DNA of 64,000 nt from Athripsodes cinereus (GCA_947579605.1 OX388327.1:7179122-7243121), one strand, 5' to 3'; positions 13,221 through 23,880 are shown, numbered from the stretch's first letter. Numbers and translations are program-made. The notes: generated by a model from the sequence alone, not told the origin.

Positions 13221-15762
13221 CATATTGAAACACCTTTTAAAAATTCATGAAATAGTCTGATCTTGATTGACCTGTCAAAATTTCAAGAAACCTAAGAATC
13301 TTGAAAAACCAGTGAAAAATACATATTTTTAACTGATTTTGATAGACCTGTCAAAAATTCATGAAACCGAATAATTTTGATTGACCTGTCCAAATTTCAA
13401 AAAACTAAAGTATCTTGAAATCCTGTCACAAATACATGTTTTCATCTGATTTTGATAGACCTGTCAAAAATTCATAAAATAATCTGGTCTTGGTGAACCT
13501 GTCAAAATTTCACGCAAACATCGAAACCGAATAATTTTGATTGACCTGTCCAAATTTCAAAAAACTAAAGTATCTTGAAATCCTGTCACAAATACATGTT
13601 TTCATCTGATTTTGATAGACCTGTCAAAAATTCATAAAATAATCTGGTCTTGGTGAACCTGTCAAAATTTCACGCAAACATCGAAATTTGAGAAATCTGC
13701 CAGTATACTGGCATTGTTATAACAAAATAGCGACTAATATCGTATGAGCTGTGAATAAAACTTGTTTACATCAGATATTGAAAAACCTGTCAAAAATTCA
13801 TGAAATCATCTGATCTTGATTGACCTATCAAAATTTCAAGAAACTAAAGATTTTTGAAAAACCTGTCACATATACATATTTTCATCTGATCTGATTGACC
13901 TGTCAAAAATTCATAAAATCATCTGGTCTTGATCAGACCTGTCAAAATATCACGCAAACATTGAAATTTGTGAAATCAGCCAAAACTACGATAAGAGTAT
14001 GAGCAGTCAAAAAATTTACTTTCATTTCATCATCTGAATCGAAATTTTGTGAAGCGACGGATATTGTATGAGCTGTCAAAAAAACTTACTTTATTCACAT
14101 ATTGATACACCTTTTAAAAAATCATGAAATCGTTGATCTTGATTGACCTGTGAAAATTTCAAGAAACCTAAGAATCTTGAAAAACCTGTTAATAGTACAT
14201 ATTTTTAGCTGATTTTGATAGACCTGTCAAAACTTCAGAATCTTATAAAACATGTCAAAAATACATATTTTCATCTGATTTTGAAAGACCTGTCAAAAAT
14301 TCATAAAATCATCTGGTCTTGGTAGACCGGTCAAAATTTCACGCAAATTCGAAATTTGTGAAATCAGCCAAAACTACAAATTAGCGGCGAATATTGTATG
14401 AGCTGTCAAAAAACTTAATTTCATCACATATTGAAACACCTTTTAAAAAATCATGAAATCATCTGATCTTGATTGACCTGTCAAAATTTCAAGAAAACTA
14501 AGAATCTTGAAAAACCAGTGGAAAATACATATTTTTAGCTAATTTTGATAGACCTGTCAAAATTTCAAGAAACTAAAGAATATTGAAAAACCTATCGAAC
14601 ATACAGATTTTCATCTGATTTTGATATACCTGACAAAAATTCATAAAATCATCCGGTCTTGACAGACCTGTCAAAAATTCACGCAAACATCGACCTGTCA
14701 AAATATCATGAAACTAAAGCATCTTAAAAACCTGTTACAGATACTTACTGTTACGCAAACATCGAAATTTGTGAAATCAGCTATGATTACAAATAAGCGA
14801 CGAATATTGTATGAGCTGTCAAAACACTTTATTTCATCACATATTGAAACACATTTTAAAAAATCATGAAGTCATCTGGTCTTGGTAGACCTGTCAAAAT
14901 TTCACGCGAACATCGAAATTTCTGAATCGAAATTTGTGAAGCGACGGATATTGTATGTGCTATCAAAAAACTTACTTTATTCACATATTGTAACACCTTT
15001 AAAAATTCATGAAATCGTCTGATCTTGATTGACCTCTCAAAATTTCAAAAAACCTATGAATCTGTGAAAATACGTATTTTTAGCTGATTTTGATAGACCT
15101 GTCAAAAATTCATGAAACCGACTAATATTGATTAACATATCATACATCATCATAACATAACATACATATCATGAAATCGTCTGATCTTGATTGACTTGTG
15201 AAAATTTCAAGAAACCTAAGAATCTTGAAAAACCAGTGAAAAATACATATTTTTAACTGATTTTGATAGACCTGTCAAAAATTCATGAAACCGAATAATT
15301 TTGATTGACCTGTCAAAATTTCAAAAAACTAAAGTATCTTGAAATCCTGTCACAAATTCATGTTTTCATCTGATTTTGATAGACCTGTCAAAAATTCATA
15401 AAATCATCTGGTCTACTAAGACCTGTCAAATTTTCACGCAATCATCGGAATTTGTGAAATCATTTTGACAGATCTATCAAAATCAGCTAAAATATGTATT
15501 TTTAGCTGATTTGGATAAATCTGTCAAAAATTCATGAAACCAACTTATACTGATTGACCTGTTAAAATTTCAAGAAACTAAAGTATCTTGAAAAAACTGT
15601 CACAAATACATGTTTTCATCTGATTTTGATAGACCCGTCAAAAATTCATAAAATCTTGGTCTTGGTAGACCTGTTAAAATTTTACGCAAACATCGAAAAT
15701 TCTGAATCGAAATTTGTGATGCGACGGATATTATGAGCTGTCAATGAAACTCACTTTATTCA
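13221..15762. repeat. 2542-bp satellite duplication, copy 2
   Basis: This is the tandem second copy of 10679-13220. At its end the array continues with CATATTGGAACACATTTT, where copy 1 starts with CATATTGAAACACCTTTT, so the duplication has close to exactly two copies. 2542 bp equals almost 67 monomers of 38 bp, so the breakpoints kept the monomer phase. This is expected from unequal exchange between monomers. Confidence 0.9.
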
Positions 15763-16765
15763 CATATTGGAACACATTTTAAAAATTCATGAAATCGTCT
15801 AATTTTGATTGACCTGTCAAAATTTCAAGAAGCCTGAGAATCTTGAAAAACCAGTGAAAAATACATATTTTTAGCTGATTTTGATAGACCTGTTAAAATT
15901 TCAAGAAAATAAAGTATCTTAAAAAACCTGTCACAAATACATGTTTTCATCTGATAGACCTGTCAAAAATTCATAAAATCATCTGGTCTTGGTAGACCTG
16001 TTAAAATTTTACGCAAACATCGAAAATTATAAATCGAAATTTGTGAAGCGACAGATATTGTATGAGCTGTCAAAAAAACTTATTTTATTCACATATTGAA
16101 ACACCTTTAAAAATTCATGAAATCGTCTGACCTGTCAAAATTTCAAGAAACCTATGAATCTTGAAAAACCTGTCACAAATACATGTTTTTATCTGATTTT
16201 GATAGACCTGTCAAAAATTCACGCAAACATCTAACCTGAACTTGTGAAATCTGTAAATTCTACAAATTTGCGACATAAGACTAGGTAAGTAATATTGTTT
16301 GAGCTGTCAAAAAAACTTGCTTATATCAGAAATTGAAATTACTGTGAAAAATTCATGAAATCGTCTGATCTTGATTGACCTATCAAAATTTCAAGAAACT
16401 AAAGAATCTTGAAAAACCTGTCAAACATACATATTTTCATCTGATTTTGATAGACCTGTCAAAAATTCATAAAATCATATGGTATTGATCAGACCTGTCA
16501 AAATATCACGCAAACATCGATATTTGTGAAATCAGCCAAATCTACGATAAGCGTCGGATATTGTATGAGCTGTCAAAAAACTTACTTTCATCACATATTG
16601 AAACACCTTTTAAAAATTCATGAAATCGAAAAATGACCTGTCAAAATTTCATGAAACCTAAGAATCTGGAAAAACCAGTGAAAAATACATATTTTTAGCT
16701 GATTTTGATAGACCTGTCAAAAATTCATGAACCGACTTATATTGATTGACCTGTCAAAATTTCAA

Positions 16766-16980
16766 GAAACTAAAGAATCTTGAAAAACCTGTCATAAACT
16801 TTGACAGGTTTACCCAGACCAGATGATCTCATGAATTTTTGACAGGTCTATCAATATCTGATAAAAATATGTATTTTTGATAAAAATGTGTGTAAAATGA
16901 TTTCATGAAATTTTGACAGGTCTTCCAAGACCAGATGATTTCATGTATTTTCGACAGGTTTTTCAAGATTCTTTAGTTTC
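16766..16980. repeat. Inverted satellite segment with 28-bp perfect arms
   Basis: The left arm, 16766-16793 (GAAACTAAAG...AACCTGTC), is matched perfectly by its reverse complement at 16953-16980. The roughly 160 bp between are satellite monomers in the opposite orientation, recognised by TTTTGACAGGTC and AGACCAGATGATTTCATG. It is the only clear orientation switch I find in the array, and it lies near the ragged right edge. Confidence 0.85.
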
Positions 16981-17144
16981 AAAAAAACTTACTTACATCA
17001 GATATTGAAATACCTATCAAAAATCATGAAATCATCTGATCTTGATAGATCTGTCATAATTTCATAAACCTATTTTCGTATTATATTGACAGATCTGTAA
17101 AAAAATCACGCAAACATCAAACTTTCGAAAACTCCTAAAACTAC

Positions 17145-17235
17145 TACTACACCATCACGGCATATCCCACAGACCAGCTGCATATAAAACATGCAAGCTG
17201 TCTTCTCCGTGCCAATATAAAATTAAGACATTCAT
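17145..17235. repeat. Repeat family A insertion within the satellite
   Basis: A 91-bp piece of family A (CACCATCACGGCATATCCCA, GACCAGCTGCATATAAAAC, TCTTCTCCGTGCCAATAT) interrupts a satellite monomer. It is flanked by a 12-bp direct repeat TCCTAAAACTAC at 17133-17144 and 17236-17247, which looks like a target site duplication. An internal deletion has removed the ACAAGTGGGGTAGCCAGC part. The clean flanks favour retroposition of this copy. Confidence 0.75.
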
Positions 17236-17811
17236 TCCTAAAACTACGACCTACCTAAACGATGGATAAAAATGTGTATATGAGCTGTCAAAAAAACATA
17301 ATTTCATCAGATACCTGTTAAATTCCAAGAACTTAAAGAACCATGAACGACCTATGGAAAATGTATATTTTCGTATGATATTGACAGACCTGCCAAAAAT
17401 GCATAAAATCATCTGATCTTGACAGACCTGTTAAAATTTCATGCAAACATCGAAACTTGTGAAAACTGCCAAAACGATAAAAAAACGACGGATATTGTTT
17501 GAGCTGTCAAGAAAACATTCTTTCATCAGATATACCGGTCAAAAATTCATGAAATCGTCTGATCTTGCAATCAAGATCAGATATTATATTATTTTATATT
17601 ATACTCATGAACTCGTCAGAACGGGATGAAAATTTAGAAGATCGACAAATTATGATAGAACTGGTTAAATATATCAATATTCCCATAGTCATCAGATTGT
17701 GATAGATCTATGTAATTACTCAAATAATCGTCAGATCATGAGGTAACATTATAGATCTGTCAAAAATTGTAAAAAGATGAAATATTTCAACAAAAAAGGC
17801 TGTCCTTATAA

Positions 17812-17973
17812 AAACAAGTGTTTCTTTCTGCTGTAAATTATTTATTGATCGCGAGAGAGAAGTATTTCTCAGATTGATAATGACCTGATAAATTAAGTCT
17901 CGATTTGACTCGAATCAGTCGATAGACGTCTTTGTCAGGATCAATAATTTATATTGGAAAGAAACACTTGTTT
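17812..17973. mobile_element. Foldback/MITE-like element
   Basis: The left end AAACAAGTGTTTCTTTC is matched by the reverse complement GAAAGAAACACTTGTTT at the right end. The similarity continues inward for another 20 bp or so (AAATTATTTATTGATC against GATCAATAATTTATA). Length is about 162 bp with no coding capacity, in the size range of MITEs. I cannot identify a target duplication. It lies some 40 bp beyond the last recognisable satellite monomer. Confidence 0.65.
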
Positions 17974-18710
17974 AGATCAACTCAATTTTTGTATTCTGCT
18001 ACGTGTGAACCGACATTACTACATAATAAGCTGACCTCCATGTTCGTCCGCGGACCACAGTTAAAATGCACAGATTAAATTATATTTTCCTCTTTAAATT
18101 TGTTGGGGGTATACGAAATCACTTGGTGTATACTCCTTCTTTATAATACATTGGTGTATGTCTGAATAGTTGTAGTTAGATACGTCCATAATACCTCTCT
18201 TTCTCCCTCTCATTCTCCTCTTCCCTCTGTCTATTATTGTACTCGTACATACAGTTGACATTCATTAGTTATGATTGAAAATTGTAATATCTGAAATTGC
18301 ACGCTGCTCTTATACGAGACGCTCTTTGCTTTTGACATGCTCTACAAATGGTGGTACAGTCGTTAAACAGAAATATGTTTACTTTTATCTTAACTTTTAT
18401 CATTATTTTATTTTCTACCTCTATCCTTATTTTATTACCTGTAGCTAATTAATTTTTTATCCGTAAAAAGTGTTAATTTCATACAATTATATACCACTTT
18501 GGAAGATGCTCATCCCATTCTCACCATGCTGCATCTATTGCGAACTGCTGCAGCTTGAACATAAAGTCAACCTATCTTACATACTTTTTTGTTTCCATCA
18601 CATTCAAGCAATTTTTAATGGTCGGCCTCCAATTTCTTTAACTCTTTGGGAATTTTATCAAATCACATAATTCTCGACCCCCGACGCTTTCTTTTTGTTG
18701 TAAATTCATT
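17974..18710. other. Unassigned stretch with a pyrimidine-rich run
   Basis: No gene recognised. A CT-rich run (CTCTCTTTCTCCCTCTCATT) lies near 18195-18235. A 66-codon open frame at 18470 on the plus strand has no recognisable motif. Confidence 0.35.
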
Positions 18711-18717
18711 CATTCAT

Positions 18718-19196
18718 ACCATTACGGCATTTCTAACGAGTCGGGTAGCCCACTGGCAATGTAATGAATATTTAAATCGTCCTCTTTGTGCCATCAAAAT
18801 AAGACATTGAAGATGGGTAATAATAATAATAAACTTTATGGGTAGCACATGTCATGCCGGAAACACGAATTCTATTGTCAAATACACGAAATTTAACGAA
18901 GATCTTGACTCTTTCACAGGACAAGAAAAAATGAGATACTTTTAATTTGCTGTCAACTCCACGGAGCAGAAAAAAACGAACATAATATGTCATTTATTAC
19001 AAATATAAATAAGTTATGAACAACTAAAAAAAAACTGAAACTGTCAAGCTATCTTCACAAAAGCGCTCGAGTTTACAATTATTTATTTATACCCACCCCG
19101 AGTGTCTTATTATTTTGTAAGCACGACAAGGACAGCTTGTAGCTTTATTTTATGCAGCTGATCTACTGTGATTCTAGGACATGCCGCAATGGTTTA
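18718..19196. repeat. Repeat family A, outward inverted pair
   Basis: The left end reads ACCATTACGGCATTTCTAAC with TCCTCTTTGTGCCATC and CATTGAAGATGGGTAA. The right end is its reverse complement: AAGGACAGCTTGTAGC, TGCAGCTGATCTACTG and GACATGCCGCAATGGTTTA. Total length is near 480 bp, close to the pair at 31.04-31.51 kb. The middle is diverged. A 73-codon minus-strand frame inside is not meaningful. Confidence 0.55.
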
Positions 19197-19547
19197 ATAC
19201 CATTTTTTATTATTTTCAAATGTTTGTGTTTGTTCCACAATTTTGTAAACCCATTTCATTATTAGGTATCGTTCATCCATACTTGGACTAAATATTTGCC
19301 TTCAAACATCTCTGCTTATGGTACATATTCCAGTTAGAAGCGAATGCAATAGTCTTTAGTAGGTACCTAAATTCCTGCCGTCTAAAGGACAATCAATAAT
19401 ATACTACCATACTCACAAATAAAATGCATAATATTAGTCTTGGCTAAGTATACACGTCTTAAGTTAGCCCCGAATAAATTAAAAAACCAAATTCACGACA
19501 CAAGACATCTTCTAAAATGCTGAAATTAATGCATTTTTTCCCTTCTT

Positions 19548-19826
19548 TCTTTTGCTTGTAGTAAAGCACTCGAATTTGAGTGAATTATGTCTATATTTCA
19601 TAGTAGATATATTTTGTAGACCTAGTAGACATAGTAGATATATGAATATGGTAAATCATCACAAAAATAGCTTTATTATAAAATAGACAAAACAGCGCCC
19701 GTCCATAAGCTAGAGTGAGATGCGAATGTAGAAGCGAGTGCAAATCAAGGACAACGCGGTCATTGACCTCACAGTAGTTCAACTTTCGAAGTAAACAACA
19801 CACAGGCCCGCTGTCGGGAAAGAATT
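19548..19826. repeat. Repeat family C, copy 1
   Basis: This stretch matches 36350-36626 over about 270 bp. Shared landmarks in order are TAAAGCACTCGAAT, GTCTATATTTCA, AAATAGCTTTATTATAAAAT, ACAGCGCCCGTCC, GCGAGTGCAAATCAAGGACA and AAACAACACACAGG with CCGCTGTCGGGAA. It has no open frame and no terminal repeat that I can define. Its class is unknown. Confidence 0.7.
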
Positions 19827-19839
19827 TTTTTATTTTTTT

Positions 19840-20020
19840 CTGATCCCCTATTGCGAGGTAGTGTGTCTTTTTCCATTTTTATGAGCTTTTTCTAGTAATT
19901 TAAAAAAAAATCTATTTCCTTTATTATTGCTATTATTGTAAAACTATTGTAACCTACATGTAAAATTGATTGTTTTTAAATTACTATGTTGACTATTTGT
20001 TTCCTAAGAATAAATAAATA
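19840..20020 (+). repeat. LINE 3'-UTR-like tail
   Basis: A T-rich stretch ends in GTTTCCTAAGAATAAATAAATAAAAT, giving overlapping AATAAA signals and an AATA microsatellite tail, as in CR1-type LINE ends. There is no pol sequence upstream, so this is inferred from the tail alone. Confidence 0.3.
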
Positions 20021-20129
20021 AAATACACTTGTTTCATTGAAAATTTTCAGTGAGACTTTTGTCTGGCCGGCCAGAACCGCCTCGTACGTAATCTTTTACG
20101 TTAATTTAGGCACACCTTCGATGCTCCTC

Positions 20130-20580
20130 TCGTTTAGTTAAGTTAATAAGTTAAAGTATAATTTCATACACAATAAAAAAATGACACAAAAGATGGAAAG
20201 TTTTAAAAGAAAGAGTTGTGTTAACAGGTAGCATCGCTCATGTATTGGGTCATAAACAGAGCATGTTCGTTTCTTTTATATATAAAAAGGTAAATCTTTA
20301 GAAATATTTTTTTATTAGATATTGATATTAATAAGCAGTAGTGAGTAGGTTTGTATGTAGATATGTATGTATGTACCAATATGTAGATAGATAGTGATTT
20401 GATTAATTACATTATAAAATATGTATTGATAGTGTCGGTGTATCATTCGGTATTGGATAACATTGGACCACCCGCAAACACGTCATACATGTGCTGGACC
20501 AGTGCGTCGATAGTCTGTCAAAAAATGAACGATAATCAAAAAAAATTAATCAAAAAAATGTATGGAAAACATAGTAAATC
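20130..20580. other. Unassigned stretch
   Basis: No recognised gene. It includes a short TATG-rich run (TATGTAGATATGTATGTATG) near 20355. The 106-codon plus-strand frame that begins at 20399 runs into the repeat tail at 20585 and shows no known domain. Confidence 0.3.
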
Positions 20581-20584
20581 GATG

Positions 20585-20720
20585 AATTTTATGATGATGA
20601 TGATGATTTTGGATGATTTTATTTTACTTATGACGCCGTTTTACAGTCTCTCGACCGTCTCAAGGGCGCCAGTGAAGAGTTTAGTTTTAAATTTGCCTCT
20701 GAAGCTAGTGACCGTCTGAC
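20585..20720 (-). repeat. LINE 3' end with GAT tail
   Basis: On the plus strand an ATG/GAT run precedes GACGCCGTTTTACAGTCTC, TCGACCGTCTCAAGGGCGCC and AAATTTGCCTCTGAAG. The same block is found at 31190-31312 and, more distantly, at 43680-43760 and 57630-57700. At 43.7 kb the block is joined to a LINE pol C terminus on the minus strand, so it is probably the 3' untranslated end of that family. Confidence 0.55.
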
Positions 20721-20903
20721 CATCGTTAATTTTCTTATTCAAACACCGGCTTGTTTGGACGAGATTGTTTAATCCATTCTTTATTTATTAAAACCTTCTT
20801 AAAACTCAGGACTGAATTTTTGAATATCAACTTACACTGGATAAAATGGGTTCTCTTATTTTGTTTAGTGTGGTAAATGGTAAACTTATTGTAAATGCAG
20901 TGG

Positions 20904-21590
20904 ATACTGGAAATAAAATAGGGGCCTAGCGCCAAACGATTTTTTTAAGAATAACAATGTGTGGCACTTACCGACGAACGAATTTTTCGATGGATCTAAG
21001 AGCCGAAAACAGATAAGCATGACACTTAAGGGGCGTTCACATTTGTTCACTTTCAGTGATCACTCCGGATGATCCTCCAAGATGAAAAGGTGTGAACGGG
21101 CGTTTCATTAATAGTGATCACTAGCGATGACGGATGAAAGCGATTACTACCCGACATAATTTCGATGAAAGGTCCTTTCACTGAAACGACCATAAACAAG
21201 TTTTATCTATGAATTTGTATTGAAAGTCAGAATCGTGTACAAAATTATCATGCTGTCGAGAATTATATTAACTTGTTTCAATTTTTAATAAATGTTATTT
21301 TCATTATTTTTTATTTATTTAATTATTTGTTTACTTAAATACGTCACACTACATACAACATGACCGTGAGTGTTGACATGGCAGTGAAAGCATGGGATGA
21401 ACAAGTGTGAACAGACGTGTTCACTTTCGATGAACAGGTTTGACCCTGACACTCTGGATTATCATCCAAAGTGAAGCAATGTGAATGCTACTTTACCTAT
21501 ACTTTTTTGGGCATTTGTTTTGGCATATACAACCGATTAACGAAAAAAAAAGTTTCGTTTGGCGCTTAGTCCTTATTTTATTTCCAGTAT
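20904..21590. mobile_element. Putative inverted-repeat DNA element with nested arms
   Basis: The left side has ATACTGGAAATAAAATAGG and AGCGCCAAACGATTTTTTT; the right side carries the reverse complements AAAGTTTCGTTTGGCGCTTA and TATTTTATTTCCAGTAT. A second inverted pair lies inside: AAGGGGCGTTCACATTTG with TTCACTTTC near 21027, against GAAGCAATGTGAATGC near 21475. The interior of about 400 bp has no transposase frame. It could be one element with complex ends or one element inside another. Target duplications are unclear. Confidence 0.5.
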
Positions 21591-21599
21591 TCAATTTGT

Positions 21600-22380
21600 A
21601 TAGTATAAATTGTTTGAAATTGTGTGAATACACATTGAATAACAATTAAGTTAAATTAATATTTTAGAAGCATCGACGCAGTGGTATCAAATCGATAAGG
21701 TCATACTTATTATATTAATAATGACAATATTAAAAATTACATTACTGAGATGACAGGACTCTTATTATTATTGTAATAATAAATAAAAAAATAAATATTA
21801 ATATTGATAAAGTGTAGTAGCCAGCAGTGGCGTATCTTCTACACATTTAAAAAAACACACACTCCCAAAATGACGTACTTTCCACGCATGAAAAGTATCA
21901 TTACTTAAAAATAATTGGACCTTACTAATTTGATATGATTTTTTAGATTATTATGTAATTATTGTTATTTTTTGAGCTTTTTATTTGCTACCGCGGTTTC
22001 GGTGGAGCGTCCACCATTAACGAGCGTTAATCTAAAACTAAGTCGAAAGCATGAAAACAAATAAGTATAGTAAAAATATAGGGGGAGGGGTTGTGTAGTA
22101 AGGTGGGAGGGGGTTGTTTTTTGGATATGGATTGGATTAGGAAATAAATAATATAATATTGTCAGGAGAGGGTGGAGCTATAGTGGAATGGTAGGTTGGG
22201 ATGGTGATTGCGGAAGTGTAAATGAAGACAGGTGTAAATGAAGGACCTAACTGGTGACACTGACAGGTGTAGGAAGTGTAAATGAAGGACCTAACTAACA
22301 CTGAATTAAAATTACAAACCTGAAAGTTTTAGATATCCTATTGCTATTACACACCCCCGCTTTTGGATAAATACATTTTC
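21600..22380. other. Unassigned stretch with a short tandem repeat
   Basis: No gene recognised. A GT/GG-rich stretch lies at 22080-22200. The segment GTGTAAATGAAGGACCTAAC occurs twice within about 50 bp (near 22231 and 22278), a small local duplication. Confidence 0.4.
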
Positions 22381-22384
22381 TTCG

Positions 22385-22751
22385 TCATCGATACCCTCAA
22401 ACCATTATAATTTATTTACAAGCATTCTATCCGAAATACTCCTCTCGCATCTGTTCATTCTCCTGGTATCCTCATTTCTCACTTTATCCAGCAACCTTTT
22501 AATAAAAATAATGACCAAGACAATTTGTTTTCAGAAAGGCGCCATTTTGTGGACGAATCACATTCGTGAACCATAGCATCCCCAAACAATATGTTCTTTC
22601 TTGTTTTTAATTCCTCTGCACTCTTCATAACTTCAACTATTCTTTTCAACGACCGCATTTCTTCAAAATCTAATCCACATTTGTGTCCTCGTTCATATCG
22701 TGCATCAGCAATTTTGTAATATCCGATTTTTAATATTTCTATTGCTTGCAA
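22385..22751 (-). pseudogene. LINE pol C-terminal remnant, decayed
   Basis: On the minus strand the region encodes LLDKVRNEDTRRMNRCERS followed by SISDRMLVNKL, which aligns with the intact copy at 25494-26390 (DRVRNEDIRRMSGCKRSVV, DRMRVNKLIWFG). Upstream in the same direction, FEEMRSLKRIVE matches the neighbouring EMRSLRRMVG motif, but foreign or scrambled sequence separates the two pieces. The 90-codon frame that spans part of it is therefore a chimera, not a gene. Confidence 0.6.
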
Positions 22752-22759
22752 AAATCCAA

Positions 22760-23300
22760 AGTGCTCCGTTTAAATTTCCAACCAATTTTGTTGCAATTTT
22801 TATTTATTTCTTCTTTTTTTTATAATTTTTAATTTTTTTACTTAATATTTAATTCTTATTTACTTTCTTATCTTTTTATTTATATTTAATTACTAACGCA
22901 ATATTTAATTTTTGCTTACAATCTCTAGCTCCCGGATACCAAATTTCTTGCATCCATCTAACATTAGATAGTTCAAGATATCAAAAACTAACATACTCAT
23001 ATTCATTACGAATGCGTGACCGTTAAAAATGTCAAATCCCACCACTGGACTATTATCCACAACTATAAAGGACATGAAACTGTGGGGGCCGAGCGATACA
23101 TCATAGTAAGCCAATAATTTATTATGTAATATATCAAATAATATTATTATTATTTGTCGTATCACGAGTCGATAGGAAATACCTACTTACCATAGTGACA
23201 TAATGTGTACAAATAGTTTGTGTGATTTAAGGCTTTGTTCTCTATGTCCGTGCTATTGACTTCAGAACAGCTGATCTTCTTCTACTTTTAAAGATAATAG
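22760..23300. other. Unassigned stretch
   Basis: T-rich low-complexity DNA at 22790-22880, followed by sequence I do not recognise. An 86-codon minus-strand frame at 22905-23165 has no known motif. Confidence 0.3.
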
Positions 23301-23306
23301 ATAAGC

Positions 23307-23545
23307 ATGCCAGTAGTCCTCTCTGCGCCATTAAAAAAAATACAGAATGGATGGTATTCCTTTTTTTTAAAAAAAGCTATCTGCGTTTTGTTTTATACCC
23401 AAATAGATACAACCTTTCACAGTAAGCTAAAAGCTTGTATCATGAAAGGGGAGTTTTCCGGCATCTGGAATCGAACCAAGGACCCCTTGTTCACGAGGCC
23501 GAGACTCTAACCTCAAGGCTACTGACGAACTCTCCTGAATTGAAG
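23307..23545 (-). repeat. tRNA-derived SINE, minus strand
   Basis: On the minus strand the head GTAGCCTTGAGGTTAGAGTC and CTCGGCCTCGTGAACAAGGG precede a B-box-like TTCGATTCCAGATGCCGG. The body AAACTCCCCTTTCATG, CAAGCTTTTAGCTTACTGTG and a tail ending in A/T runs follow. The order agrees with the copy at 41416-41575. It is near full length. Confidence 0.7.
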
Positions 23546-23734
23546 ATGTTGAATATTATTTTGTAAGTCTTGTGGTACAGTAAATTCCAAGACATTCTGT
23601 GATATGGAGGAATTGGTAACATGGCGGCTAGTTACACCACTTACCCACTAACATTAAATATATTTAAAAAAAATTAGAACAAGTAAGTTCATTTTTGGAT
23701 CATAAGAAGAAAAAAACAAGATCGATTTTTTTTT

Positions 23735-23880
23735 CATTTATTGATTAATTCTTTACTGTAGGTACATTGGTTACAAACAATTACATAAAAGATAAACATT
23801 CAAGTTAGATACAATCAATATGCAGAGGGCGAGTTTATCGCAAAGGCGCGATCTCTTCCAACTAACCCAAATTATTCATT
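23735..23880 (-). repeat. LINE 3'-UTR repeat, copy 1
   Basis: On the plus strand TTTACTGTAGGTACATTGGT, CAGAGGGCGAGTTTATCGC, AAAGGCGCGATCTCTTCCAA and CTAACCC. The same block of about 130 bp occurs at 24132-24260 and 32930-33065, and more diverged at 37210-37315 and (opposite strand) 39262-39425. In the last copy it ends in an AATA microsatellite, as a LINE 3' end would. Confidence 0.6.

Larger units (their letters stand above)
5280..17775. repeat. Hierarchical satellite array on a 38-bp monomer
   Basis: About 12.4 kb is made of a 38-bp monomer whose start is GACCTGTCAAAA. In a well-kept cycle the core starts at 7863, 7939, 7977, 8014, 8052 and 8090, with weaker monomers at about 7901 and 8128, then 8166, about 8202 and 8240. 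Ten distinguishable monomers therefore form a higher-order unit of about 377 bp. Other cycles are shorter by whole monomers, for example 265 bp (seven monomers) between the CACATATTG marks at 8190 and 8455. Monomers are told apart by tails such as TTCACGCAAACATCG, TCATCTGGTCTTGGTA and CATATTTTTAGCTGATTTTG. The array is ragged and degenerate before about 5500 and after about 17000 and best ordered at 7-16 kb. It encodes nothing. A centromeric or heterochromatic satellite is possible but not shown. Confidence 0.92.

Noticed and set aside
5280..17775. CRISPR-like alternation of repeat and spacer
   Set aside because: The parts between cores are not unique spacers; they recur as ten monomer types in order. 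Spacing is a constant 38 bp with no palindromic repeat or cas genes, and the surroundings are eukaryotic.
20399..20719. 106-codon frame as a small gene
   Set aside because: Its end lies in a LINE 3' end with a GAT run, giving the MMMMM stretch. No domain and no homologous copy as a protein.
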